Source: Streptomyces sp. SID12488 (GTDB lineage Bacteria > Actinomycetota > Actinomycetes > Streptomycetales > Streptomycetaceae). Taken from it: a DNA stretch of 34,850 bases. Position 1 is the first letter of the stretch. Every line of letters starts with the position of its first letter. Both the position numbers and the translations under genes were made by a program. Below, piece by piece: positions 1 to 7,801 of the stretch. The stretch is taken from contig NZ_JAAGLT010000052.1 of assembly GCF_010548275.1 (NCBI RefSeq), positions 1 to 34,850 on the forward strand. Reading direction: 5' to 3'. The notes below the pieces were generated by a model. That model saw only the letters and a list, made by a program, of their open reading frames with translations, was not told the DNA's origin and ran no database searches.

Positions 1-1
1 G

Positions 2-1531
2 CTCGCGGGCCGGATCGCGCTCGCGCTGGGCTGGACCGAGGACGCGGAGAAGCATCTGAAGGTCGCCGCCCGCAGCCGGCGCGTCGGTCCGCCGCTGGCG
101 CGGATGACGGGCTGGGCCGCGCAGGCGCTGCGCGCGGAGGCGGCCGGGTCGGGGCGGGGTGTACTGGAGGCCTGCCGGCGCGGCCTCGCCGTCCTGGACG
201 ACCACCGGATGACGCTCGGCGCGTCGGAGCTGCGGGCCCGGGCCACGGCGCAGGGCGCCGAACTGGCCGCGCTGGCACAGCGGGCGACCCTGGAGTCCGG
301 TGGGCCTCGGCGGCTGCTGGTGTGGAGCGAGCGGTTGCGGGCCACTGTCCTGTCGGCGCCGCCCGTCCGGCCGCCCGACGACCCGGCGCTCGGGCAGAGT
401 CTCACCGCGTTCCGGGAGATCGCGGCCCGCGCGGAGGAGGCCCGGATCGACGGCCGCCCGGTTCCGGCGCTGGAGCGTGAACAGCGGCGTCTGGAACGGG
501 AGGTGCGCTCCCGGACCCTCCACATCCGCGGCGAGTCGCCCGGCGGCGGGAGCCGCTTCGACCCCGGTCGGCTGCTCGAACGGCTGGGCGACGGCGTGCG
601 GTTGATCGAGATCGCCGTCGTCGACGGCCGGGTGCAGGTGCTGTTGTGCGGCGAGGGGCGGGTGCGCCGTTTCGAGGCCGGGCTGCTCGCGGACGCGGTG
701 ACGGAGGCCGAGCACGTGCAGGCCGGGCTGCGGCGGCTCGCGCACCCGGGGGCCGAGGGCAGGCTGCCGGTGCTGGAAGCCTCCGGGCGCCGTCTGGAGA
801 AGCTGCTGCTGGGAGCGGCAGTACCTCACCTGGGCCCCGGCCCGGTGGTCGTGGTCCCGCCGGGAAGGCTGCACCGGGTCCCCTGGGCCCTGCTGCCCTC
901 CCTCCGGGAGCGGGTGCTCAGCGTGTCCCCGTCGGCGAGCAGTTGGCTGCGCGCCCAGGAGACCGGGCCCCCGCCGGGCGGGCGGCACGTCCTCGTCCGG
1001 GGGCCGGGCCTGGCGAGCGGTGGGGCGGAGGTGCCCGACCTGGTCGACCGGTACGGCAGACCGACGGTCCTGGAACACGAGGGCGCGCGGGTCCCGGCGG
1101 TGCTGGACGCGCTCGACGGGGCCGCGCTGGCCCATATCGCGGCCCACGGCACCTTCCGCGCGGACAGTCCGCTCTTCTCGTCGCTGCGGATGGCCGACGG
1201 GCCGCTGATCGTGCACGACTTCGAACGTCTCGACCGCAGCCCGTACCGGATCATCCTGTCCAGCTGCGACACCGGCCGCCTGGCGAACGTCGGCGCGGAC
1301 GAACTCCTCGGCCTGGTCACGGCGTTGCTCCCGCTGGGCACGGCTGGCGTGGTGGCGAGCAGCGCACCGGTCAACGACGCGGCGGTGGTCCCACTGATGC
1401 TGGCCCTGCACAAAGGCCTCAGCGTGGGTCTCTCCCTCGCCGAGGCCCTCCGCGACGCCCGCGCGTCCCTGCCCGGGGATGCGACGCACCAGGCGACGGG
1501 ATGGGCGTTCTCGGCGTTCGGCTCCGCGTGA
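2..1531 (+). CDS. CHAT-domain protein, 3' part (5' end outside window)
   Basis: The reading frame is open from the left edge, so the true start lies upstream and the ATG at 104 is internal. The C-terminal third is a CHAT domain, a caspase-like cysteine protease fold. Counting from 104, the His of AAHGTF is residue 348 and the Cys of LSSCDTG is residue 388; together they are the expected His/Cys dyad. The end of the domain, with SAPVND and SLAEALRDAR, is complete. The upstream part is helical and rich in Ala, Arg and Leu, as in the TPR-like repeats that usually precede CHAT domains in Streptomyces. No signal peptide can be judged, and a cytoplasmic location is likely. Family members are activated by partner or repeat domains, but the substrate here is unknown. 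A decayed copy of the domain end follows at 1587-1697. Confidence 0.85.
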   Translation, partial: LAGRIALALGWTEDAEKHLKVAARSRRVGPPLARMTGWAAQALRAEAAGSGRGVLEACRRGLAVLDDHRMTLGASELRARATAQGAELAALAQRATLESGGPRRLLVWSERLRATVLSAPPVRPPDDPALGQSLTAFREIAARAEEARIDGRPVPALEREQRRLEREVRSRTLHIRGESPGGGSRFDPGRLLERLGDGVRLIEIAVVDGRVQVLLCGEGRVRRFEAGLLADAVTEAEHVQAGLRRLAHPGAEGRLPVLEASGRRLEKLLLGAAVPHLGPGPVVVVPPGRLHRVPWALLPSLRERVLSVSPSASSWLRAQETGPPPGGRHVLVRGPGLASGGAEVPDLVDRYGRPTVLEHEGARVPAVLDALDGAALAHIAAHGTFRADSPLFSSLRMADGPLIVHDFERLDRSPYRIILSSCDTGRLANVGADELLGLVTALLPLGTAGVVASSAPVNDAAVVPLMLALHKGLSVGLSLAEALRDARASLPGDATHQATGWAFSAFGSA

Positions 1532-1586
1532 ACACGCCCCCGGCCGCCACGCGTTGGCGGCCGGAGCCTGGCGGAGCAGCCACGAC

Positions 1587-1697
1587 AGCGCTCCGGTCGG
1601 CGCCGCAGCCGTGGTCGCGCTGTTGTCGGCCCCGCACATGGGCCTCAGCGTGAGCCTCTCCCTCGCGGAGGCCCTGCACGGCGCCCGCGCCGCCTGA
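1587..1697 (+). pseudogene. Remnant of a second CHAT-domain C-terminus
   Basis: Translated from 1587, this stretch reads SAPVGAAAVVALLSAPHMG and then LSVSLSLAEALHGARAA before a TGA. It matches the end of the neighbouring CHAT protein (SAPVNDAAVVPLMLALHKG, LSVGLSLAEALRDARA) almost residue for residue. The upstream part of that domain, including the His and Cys, is missing, and there is no start codon or ribosome site in a sensible place. It is best read as the tail of a tandem duplicate of the CHAT gene after a deletion. The match is at protein and DNA level, with long shared strings around 1419-1460 and 1639-1680. Confidence 0.7.
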
Positions 1698-1712
1698 ACT
1701 CAACCCCCACGA

Positions 1713-3584
1713 TCACGCCGGCTGCGCGGCCGGGGCCTCGTCCAGGAGCCACGGCAGCGCGCCTCGGTCGCTCGCTCCGAGTCGGGTGTAGGCGCTGTAC
1801 AGGTGGTTTCCGACCGTGCGGATGGACAGGGTGAGCCGGTCCGCGATCTGCCGGTTGCTCAGGCCGGTCGCCGCCAGGGTGACGATCTGGCGCTGGCGGG
1901 CGGTGAGTTCGCCGAGGACCAGGCCGGACAGGGCCGGAGTGCGGGCGCCCTGGCAGCGCCGGGCCAGGGTCATCGCACGGGAGCGGGACCTGCGGGCGGC
2001 ACGCGGGTCGCGGTGTACCGGGACGGCCTGGGCATGCGCCTCGGCCGCGAAGAGCAACAGGCCCCGGCGCTCCAGGAGTTCGGCGGCGCGGTCCAGCGCG
2101 GGGCCGTCCTGGCGGACGAGCGCTTCGGCGTGCCGGGCCAGGGGTTCGGCGCCCTCGCCGGGCAGTTGGGCGAGCCGGTCCGCGACCAGGTGCGGGGCCC
2201 CGAGGCGTACGGCGTCGTACAGGACGTACGCCTCCCCCTCCCCGCCCTCGGGGTCCGTGACCGACTCCAGTGCTCCGGCGATGTCGCCGTGCGCCGCCCG
2301 CAGCCACGGGGTCGAACGCCCCGGTGACGCGGTCGCGGCTTCGCTCAACTGGGTTGCCGCCAGCGCCAGTTCTGTACGGCAGCTCGGGTCGTCCGGGGTG
2401 GCGCGCAGGCCTTCCCGGGCCCAGGACATGGCCTCGCGCAACTCGCCGCGGAGTCGGGCGAAGCGGGCCCGTACGGTCGCGTAGTCGGCCGGGACGGCAG
2501 GGTACGGGGCCGTACTCTCGGCCGTCAGCCAGTCTCCGACGGGGCCCGCCGCTTCCTGGACGTCGGTGCGCTCGATGCGGTCGGCCAGCTCGGCGCGTTC
2601 GGCGTCCAGGGCCGACGCGCACTCGGCCGGAGTGCGGGACAGCCGCCTGGCCCGGAGCTGCCCGGCGCCCGCGCGCAGGACGGGGCCGTGCAGGGGGTGG
2701 GCGAGGCGGACCTCGGACAGGGCGTCGACGCGGATCAGGCCGTCGGCTTCGAGGCGTTCGAGTGCGCCCAGGTCCAGGTCCGCGAGGTCGAGCGGGAGCG
2801 GTTCGCTGAATGCCAGGCGTTCCAGGGCGTCCCGTTCCTCGGCGCAGGCGCGGTGCAGGCCCCGTCCGGCACGTTCACGTACCGCAGCCGTCACGGGAAC
2901 CGGGCCTCGCCACATCAACTCAGCGGATTCCAAGGTGAGTTCGCCGCGCTCACGCACCGCGCCGACCAGGTCGCGCAGCAGCCGCAGGTCGCCCTGGCTG
3001 AGGTGGTGCAGGCGGCGGGCGGTGAGCGGTTCGACCGGACCGCCGGCGCCGGCCGCGACCAGCTGGGCGGTCTCCTCGCGGGGCAGCGGCTCCAGTGCCA
3101 GACGCGGCAGCACCTCGCCGGTCCAGAGCCGGGACACCGCGTCGGGCGCCGGGGCGCCGTCCGTTGCCACCACGAGCAGCCGGGTACGCCCGTGCACCGC
3201 GAGCTGGTGTACCAGGGCGGCGGAGGAGTCGTCCAGCAGATGGGCATCGTCGACAAGCAACGTTCTTACACCGGACAGGAGTTGGACCGCGCGGTGCAGG
3301 GAGACCTGCTCCGGGAGGAGGTGGGCGAACGCGGCGAAGGGGATGCCCCGGGTCTCGGGCGTGCCGATCACCTTCGCGCAGTCGGCGCCCCGGACGGCCT
3401 CCGTGACGAGACGGGTCTTGCCGCGCCCGGCCGGCCCCGTCACCACGACGCCGTGCCGTTCGGACGCCAACGACCGGCGGATCAACTCCAGTTCGTCGTC
3501 CCGACCGGTGAACAGCCAGGGCAGTTCCAGCGTCTTGGCTTCCTGTACGAAAGTCGTCACGTGAACAAGAGCCGGGCTACTCAC
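1713..3584 (-). CDS. LuxR family transcriptional regulator with N-terminal AAA ATPase domain
   Basis: The 623-aa protein has an N-terminal P-loop ATPase: Walker A GPAGRGKT at residues 50-57 and a Walker B-like TLLVDDAHLL near residue 110. A helical middle region follows, then a C-terminal LuxR helix-turn-helix (ELTARQRQIVTLAATGLSN, then RQIADRLTLSIRTVGNH). This is the LAL layout, but shorter than the usual 900 or more residues. These proteins bind DNA through the C-terminus and probably use nucleotide or ligand binding as a switch. The GTG start at 3584 directly abuts AAAG, so the start is uncertain. It is divergent from the metalloprotease gene at 3636 with only about 50 bp between them, so it may control that gene. 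The target is inferred from position only. Confidence 0.85.
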   Translation of the reverse strand: MSSPALVHVTTFVQEAKTLELPWLFTGRDDELELIRRSLASERHGVVVTGPAGRGKTRLVTEAVRGADCAKVIGTPETRGIPFAAFAHLLPEQVSLHRAVQLLSGVRTLLVDDAHLLDDSSAALVHQLAVHGRTRLLVVATDGAPAPDAVSRLWTGEVLPRLALEPLPREETAQLVAAGAGGPVEPLTARRLHHLSQGDLRLLRDLVGAVRERGELTLESAELMWRGPVPVTAAVRERAGRGLHRACAEERDALERLAFSEPLPLDLADLDLGALERLEADGLIRVDALSEVRLAHPLHGPVLRAGAGQLRARRLSRTPAECASALDAERAELADRIERTDVQEAAGPVGDWLTAESTAPYPAVPADYATVRARFARLRGELREAMSWAREGLRATPDDPSCRTELALAATQLSEAATASPGRSTPWLRAAHGDIAGALESVTDPEGGEGEAYVLYDAVRLGAPHLVADRLAQLPGEGAEPLARHAEALVRQDGPALDRAAELLERRGLLLFAAEAHAQAVPVHRDPRAARRSRSRAMTLARRCQGARTPALSGLVLGELTARQRQIVTLAATGLSNRQIADRLTLSIRTVGNHLYSAYTRLGASDRGALPWLLDEAPAAQPA

Positions 3585-3635
3585 CTTTGATACAGGCCGA
3601 CTTGAGTAGACCCCGACTCAGGCGCCCGAGCACCC

Positions 3636-4742
3636 GTGAGCAGCAGTCTGTTCCCCATGAACGCACGGTTCTGCTCGCTCCCGCAGCAGCCGGCCCCCAC
3701 CTTCACACCGGGGTTGCCGGCCGAGCGGCTCAGTGCGCTCCTCTCGGGGCGCCTGATGTGGGTGAACGGCACCGTGCTCCACTACTACTTCTTCGACGGG
3801 AACAGCGACGGCTCGGTCATCCCACTGCCGGGGACGGGGGAAACGCGGTGGGAGTCGTGGGTCGGCGCCGAGGCACAGCGCGACGTCGTCCGCGACTGCT
3901 TCCGGGAGTGGCTCGACCTGGGGATCGGACTGTCGTTCGTCGAGGTGCGCGACCGCTCGGAGGCCGAACTGCGCATCGGGTTCCAGACCGGTGACGGTTC
4001 GTACTCCACGGTCGGGCGGGACGCACTGTCGGTGGGCCTGGGGCGGCGCACGATGAACTTCGGCTGGGATCTGACCGCGCCCGGGGAGCGCGCGACGGCC
4101 CTGCACGAAATCGGGCACGCCCTGGGCCTGCTGCACGAACACCAGAACCCGTTCGCCGGCATCCACTGGGACGACGAGGCCGTGTACGACGACCTGGCCG
4201 GACCGCCCAACTTCTGGGGCCGCGACAAGACGTACTTCAACATTCTCCGCAAGCTCGACCCGGACGAGGTCAACGGCTCCGTCTGGGACCCGCTGTCGAT
4301 CATGGAGTATCCGTTCTCGGCGGGGCTGGTCCTCGAACCGGAGCAGTTCCGGTCCGGGGTGAGGCCCCTGGGGACTCTCTCCCCGGCCGACAAGGAGTTC
4401 GTGCTCCGCTGGTATCCGCCGACGGGCACGCACAAGCCGGCCGAACTCGCGCCGTTCCGCTCCGCACCCCTGCGCCTCGGCGCGGGCGAGCAGGCCGACT
4501 TCGGCATCGCGCCACCGGAGACCCGCGACTACACCGTGGGGACCTTCGGGGAGAGCGACACGGTCGTCGCGGTCTTCGAGGAGATCGACGGCGAGCCCCG
4601 TTACCTCTCCGCCGAGGACGACGGCGGTGCTCCGCACAACGCCCACGTCAGGATCCGGCTCGTCAAGGGCCGCCACTACTTCGTCCGCGTACGCCTGTAC
4701 TCCACATGGGGATCGGGGGAAACGGCCGTCATGTGCTGGTGA
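3636..4742 (+). CDS. Astacin-like zinc metalloprotease (metzincin)
   Basis: The 368-aa product carries the extended zinc site HEIGHALGLLHEH at residues 157-169, which fits HExxHxxGxxHE with a third His ligand. SIMEY at about 221-225 gives the metzincin Met-turn. Together these place it near astacin (M12A) or matrixin-like peptidases. Residues after about 280 look like a beta-rich C-terminal domain of the pre-peptidase (PPC) kind. I see no Sec or Tat signal peptide and no clear propeptide, which is odd for a metzincin, so secretion is uncertain. The start is also uncertain: GTG 3636 has no good ribosome site, and ATG 3657 is an alternative. It is divergent from the LuxR regulator, and its last codons lie inside a strong hairpin (4723-4774). 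Confidence 0.85.
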   Translation: MSSSLFPMNARFCSLPQQPAPTFTPGLPAERLSALLSGRLMWVNGTVLHYYFFDGNSDGSVIPLPGTGETRWESWVGAEAQRDVVRDCFREWLDLGIGLSFVEVRDRSEAELRIGFQTGDGSYSTVGRDALSVGLGRRTMNFGWDLTAPGERATALHEIGHALGLLHEHQNPFAGIHWDDEAVYDDLAGPPNFWGRDKTYFNILRKLDPDEVNGSVWDPLSIMEYPFSAGLVLEPEQFRSGVRPLGTLSPADKEFVLRWYPPTGTHKPAELAPFRSAPLRLGAGEQADFGIAPPETRDYTVGTFGESDTVVAVFEEIDGEPRYLSAEDDGGAPHNAHVRIRLVKGRHYFVRVRLYSTWGSGETAVMCW

Positions 4743-4774
4743 AGCTGGGGGCAGAGACCAGCACATGACGGCCG
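4723..4774 (+). terminator. Perfect 18-bp hairpin at the end of the metalloprotease gene
   Basis: The arms CGGCCGTCATGTGCTGGT (4723-4740) and ACCAGCACATGACGGCCG (4757-4774) are perfectly complementary, with a 16-nt loop. The left arm includes the last sense codons, and the TGA is at 4740-4742. There is no U-tract, as is common for Streptomyces terminators. Confidence 0.8.
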
Positions 4775-4814
4775 CCGCGAACGAATCAGACCACCGTCGG
4801 GCACTCGGGGGAGC

Positions 4815-4858
4815 GGTCGAGGACGTCACCTTCATGGGGGAGGGTGACGTCCTCGACC
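4815..4858 (-). terminator. Perfect 16-bp hairpin downstream of the minus-strand monooxygenase operon
   Basis: The arms GGTCGAGGACGTCACC (4815-4830) and GGTGACGTCCTCGACC (4843-4858) are perfectly complementary with a 12-nt loop. The hairpin begins 18 bp past the stop of the gene at 4877. Two back-to-back hairpins therefore insulate the convergent genes. Confidence 0.8.
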
Positions 4859-4876
4859 ACGCCATGTACGTCGGCT

Positions 4877-6253
4877 TCAGGACGCCGCGCGTTCGCCCAC
4901 CGCCTCGGCGTCGGGGTGAGCGAGGCCGAGGTGGTCGCGGAGGGTGGTGCCTTCGTATTCGGTGCGGAAGACGCCGCGTTCCTGGAGGAGTGGGACGACG
5001 GTGTCGGCGAAGGAGTCGAGGCCGCCCGGGGTGATGTGCGGGACCAGGATGAATCCGTCGCTCGCGTCGGCCTGGACGAAGTCGTTGATGGTCTGGGCGA
5101 CGGTGGCAGGGGAGCCGACGAAGTTTTGGCGGTTGCCGGTTTCGATGACGAGGTCGCGGATGGACCAGTTGTTGGCCTGTGCGCGTTCGCGCCATTCGCG
5201 GGCGGTGGCCAGCGGGTCGCGGTACATCCTCACCTGGGCCCGGCCGCGGGCGATGGTGTGTTCGCCGAGGTCGGGGTCGATGTCGGGGAGGGGGCCGTCG
5301 GGGTCGTAGGCGGACAGGTCCCGGTTCCAGACGAACTCCAGGTGCTTGATGGCAGTGGCCCCGCTGACCTGTTGGCGGCGCACCTCGTGGGCGAGTTGTT
5401 CCGCTTCGGCGTCCGTGTCGCCCAGCACGAAGCTCGCGGCGGGCAGGATCTTGAGCTCGTGCGGGCGGCGGCCGTACTTGGCGAGGCGGTTCTTGACGTC
5501 GGTGTAGAAGGCCTGGCCCTCGGTGAGGGTGGCGTACCGGCTGAAGATCGCGTCCGCGGTCGACGCGGCGAACTCGCGGCCCTCGTCGGAGTCGCCGGCC
5601 TGGAAGATCACCGGGCGGCCCTGCGGGGAGCGGGGCACGTTGAACTGGCCCTCGATGTCGAAGTGCTGCCCCGAGTGGACGAAGGCGCCGGCTTTCGCGT
5701 CGCGCAGGAAGGTGCCGCCGGTCTGGTCGGCGAGGATCTCGTCGCCGTGCCAGGAGTCGAAGAGTTCGCCCGTGGTCTGCAGGAACTCCTTGGCGCGGGA
5801 GTAGCGCTCGGTTTGGGGGAGGAAGCCGCCGCGGCGGAAGTTCTCGCCGGTGAAAGCGTCCCAGGAGGTGACGACGTTCCAGGCGGCGCGGCCGTCGGAG
5901 AGGTGGTCGAGGCTGGCGAACTGCCGGGCCACCTCGTAGGGCTCGTTGAAGGTGGAGTTGATCGTCCCGGTCAGGCCGAGGCGGTCGGTGACGGCGGCGA
6001 GCGCGGTCAGGACGGTGAAGGCGTCGGGGCGGCCGACGACGTCCAGGTCATAGATTTTTCCGCCCTGTTCGCGCAGCCTGAGGCCTTCGGCGAGGAAGAG
6101 GAAGTCGAACCTGGCGCGCTCCGCGGTGCGGGCGAAGTGGGCGAAGGAGCTGAACTCGATATGGCTGCCGGCCTGCGGGTCGCTCCACACGGTGGTGTTG
6201 TTGACACCGGGGAAGTGCGCGGCCAGGTGGATCTGCTTCAGCGGCTTGCTCAT
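4877..6253 (-). CDS. LLM-class flavin-dependent monooxygenase (NtaA/SnaA/DszA-like)
   Basis: The 458-aa protein has the features of the bacterial luciferase-like NtaA/SnaA/DszA family: an N-terminal beta strand with KQIHLAAHFPGVNNTTVW, then GTINSTFNEPYEVARQFASL, DHLSDGRAAWNVVTS and GRPVIFQAGDS. These enzymes use reduced FMN from a partner reductase to oxidise small substrates, often C-S or C-N bonds as in sulfones, sulfonates or aminopolycarboxylates. The ATG at 6253 has AAGGA about 10 nt upstream. It is 20 bp downstream of a second flavin monooxygenase gene and surely co-transcribed. The Cys-containing leader at 7555-7644 heads this unit, which points to sulfur acquisition, though the substrate is inferred. 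No flavin reductase or transporter gene is in the window. Confidence 0.85.
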   Translation of the reverse strand: MSKPLKQIHLAAHFPGVNNTTVWSDPQAGSHIEFSSFAHFARTAERARFDFLFLAEGLRLREQGGKIYDLDVVGRPDAFTVLTALAAVTDRLGLTGTINSTFNEPYEVARQFASLDHLSDGRAAWNVVTSWDAFTGENFRRGGFLPQTERYSRAKEFLQTTGELFDSWHGDEILADQTGGTFLRDAKAGAFVHSGQHFDIEGQFNVPRSPQGRPVIFQAGDSDEGREFAASTADAIFSRYATLTEGQAFYTDVKNRLAKYGRRPHELKILPAASFVLGDTDAEAEQLAHEVRRQQVSGATAIKHLEFVWNRDLSAYDPDGPLPDIDPDLGEHTIARGRAQVRMYRDPLATAREWRERAQANNWSIRDLVIETGNRQNFVGSPATVAQTINDFVQADASDGFILVPHITPGGLDSFADTVVPLLQERGVFRTEYEGTTLRDHLGLAHPDAEAVGERAAS

Positions 6254-6273
6254 GGTCGTACGGTCCTTCCGGC

Positions 6274-7506
6274 TCAGGCGCTGACAGCAGCGGGCTCGGC
6301 GGCAGGGGCGGGGGTGGCGTAGCGGTTGGCGGGGCGGGAAAGCCCGAGCAGGCCGCGCAGGGTGTCGGCCTCGTACGTCTGCCGGAAGAGGCCTCGGCGC
6401 TGGAGTTCGGGAACCAGCTTCCGGGTGATCGCCGGCAGGTCATGCCCGGCAACGGCCGGGCGCAGCCGGAACCCGGACAGCCCGGCCGACGCCAACTCCT
6501 CAAGCAGATCGGCGAGTTGCGCGGGCGTTCCGGCGAAGATCCGGGCATCGCTGGTGTATTCGTACCCGGCGAGGCCGTCCAGCCGCTCGCGCCGGGAGGT
6601 CGCCTCGGCCTGGGTGTCGTCGAGGAAGACGACCAAGTCACCGAAGATGTGCAGGAGTTCACCGGCCCGGCCTGCCGCTGCCTGTTCCGCCCGGATCTCC
6701 TCGACGATCGCGCGGGCCTGGCCGGTGTCGTGCGGGGTGACGTAGCCGACGTCGGCCGAGCGGGCCACCAGCCGGTAGGGAACCGTCGCATGGGCCAGCG
6801 CGGTCACCACGGGCTGGCCCTGCGGCGGGCGGGGCGTGATCGAGGGGCCCTTGACGCTGAAGTGCGGGCTCTCGAAGTCGACGTAGTGCAGCTTGTCGCG
6901 GTCGATGAAACGGCCGGTGGCAATGTCGCGGATCTCCGCGTCGTCCTCCCAGCTGTCCCACAGCCGACGCACGACCTCCACGTAGTCGACGGCCTCGTCG
7001 AAGAGCGCTGCCACGGACTCCCATGCCTGGGGGTCGTTGAGGGGGTCGATGTGCGGGATCGGGCGGCGGCCGAAGTGTGCGGCCTCGTTGTGGCGGGCGG
7101 TGATCTGCACGCGCAGACCCGCGCGCCCGGTGCTCACATAGTCGAGGGTGGCGATCGCCTTGGAGAGGTGGAACGGCTCCGTGTGGGTGGCCACCACCGT
7201 CGGGACGATACCGATATGCCGGGTCAGCGGGGCGACCCGCGCCGCGATCAGGACCGCGTCGAGGCGGCCCCGGACCTGGTCGGTGCGGCCGTCCGGCTCG
7301 ATGGGGTGTGAGGACTGGAGGCCGAGGCCGTCCTCGATGGTCACGAAGTCGAGCAGCCCGCGCTCGGCCTCCGCGACCAGATCGGCCCAGTAACCGGCGG
7401 TGAACAGCTCACGCGGCCGGGCCACGGGCTCACGCCAGGCGGCCGGATGCCAGCCGGCGCCGTCCAGAGCGACAGCGAGATGCAGAGGAGAGGGTGACAA
7501 GGACAC
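6274..7506 (-). CDS. LLM-class flavin-dependent oxidoreductase
   Basis: The 410-aa protein belongs to the luciferase-like monooxygenase superfamily but is distinct from its operon partner. Visible features are LHLAVALDGAGWHPAAWRE at the N-terminus, FVTIEDGLGLQ, THTEPFHLSKAIATLDYVS, TGRAGLRVQ and GQPVVTALAH. It is first in the pair 6274/4877, with 20 bp between them. The GTG at 7506 has AGGAAGG about 12 nt upstream. The stop of the small leader peptide (7555) lies 48 nt upstream, so translation of the leader could control read-through into this gene. Paired enzymes of this type are common in Streptomyces organosulfur-utilisation operons. The exact substrate cannot be told from the sequence. 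Confidence 0.83.
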   Translation of the reverse strand: MSLSPSPLHLAVALDGAGWHPAAWREPVARPRELFTAGYWADLVAEAERGLLDFVTIEDGLGLQSSHPIEPDGRTDQVRGRLDAVLIAARVAPLTRHIGIVPTVVATHTEPFHLSKAIATLDYVSTGRAGLRVQITARHNEAAHFGRRPIPHIDPLNDPQAWESVAALFDEAVDYVEVVRRLWDSWEDDAEIRDIATGRFIDRDKLHYVDFESPHFSVKGPSITPRPPQGQPVVTALAHATVPYRLVARSADVGYVTPHDTGQARAIVEEIRAEQAAAGRAGELLHIFGDLVVFLDDTQAEATSRRERLDGLAGYEYTSDARIFAGTPAQLADLLEELASAGLSGFRLRPAVAGHDLPAITRKLVPELQRRGLFRQTYEADTLRGLLGLSRPANRYATPAPAAEPAAVSA

Positions 7507-7554
7507 GAGGGTGACGCCTTCCTGATCGACCGTACTAGGGGACGAGAGAGCAGG

Positions 7555-7644
7555 TCAGGAGCGACAGAGCGCGCCGGCCACACGCAGGAGGTCGATGTGC
7601 CGCCGCGAGTACAGCCTCGGGCGGCACGGAATGGGCTTCGTCAC
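7555..7644 (-). CDS. Putative cysteine-type attenuator leader peptide (29 aa) of the monooxygenase operon
   Basis: A GTG-started ORF encodes MTKPIPCRPRLYSRR followed by HIDLLRVAGALCRS and a TGA. The SRRHIDL core followed by a Cys near the C-terminus is the signature of the small peptides annotated as putative leader peptides upstream of sulfur-metabolism operons in Streptomyces. In mycobacteria, Cys-rich short ORFs in the same position act as cysteine-responsive attenuators. Cys residues are at 7 and 27. The stop is 48 nt before the monooxygenase start. The start codon is a guess, since no ribosome site is visible. Existence is supported by the close match to the second leader at 8773-8892; regulation by cysteine is inferred. 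Confidence 0.75.
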   Translation of the reverse strand: MTKPIPCRPRLYSRRHIDLLRVAGALCRS

Positions 7645-7733
7645 GACGTGGTCAACAAGGTGATGCCATCGCGTGTTCCGGCTCTGTGTGTCTGCCGTAT
7701 GAACACCGGCCGGTTCAAGCGGGCCTAACTGGG

Positions 7734-7755
7734 CCGCGCCCCCGAAGGGGCGCGG
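7734..7755 (-). terminator. 9-bp hairpin downstream of the GST-like gene
   Basis: CCGCGCCCC (7734-7742) pairs with GGGGCGCGG (7747-7755) across a CGAA tetraloop, about 47 bp past the stop of the gene at 7802. Its right arm is part of a widespread Streptomyces intergenic string, so it may be a mobile terminator-like repeat. Confidence 0.6.
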
Positions 7756-7773
7756 GGAACTGCGCGACCAGCC
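7746..7773. repeat. Dispersed Streptomyces intergenic repeat, copy 1
   Basis: This 28-bp stretch begins AGGGGCGCGGGGAACTGCGC and differs by one base from the copy at 33650-33677. From memory, the same string is frequent between genes in many Streptomyces genomes. Its function is unknown. Confidence 0.7.
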
Positions 7774-7801
7774 CCCACCGGACCCGCAGTGGACAGACCG
7801 C

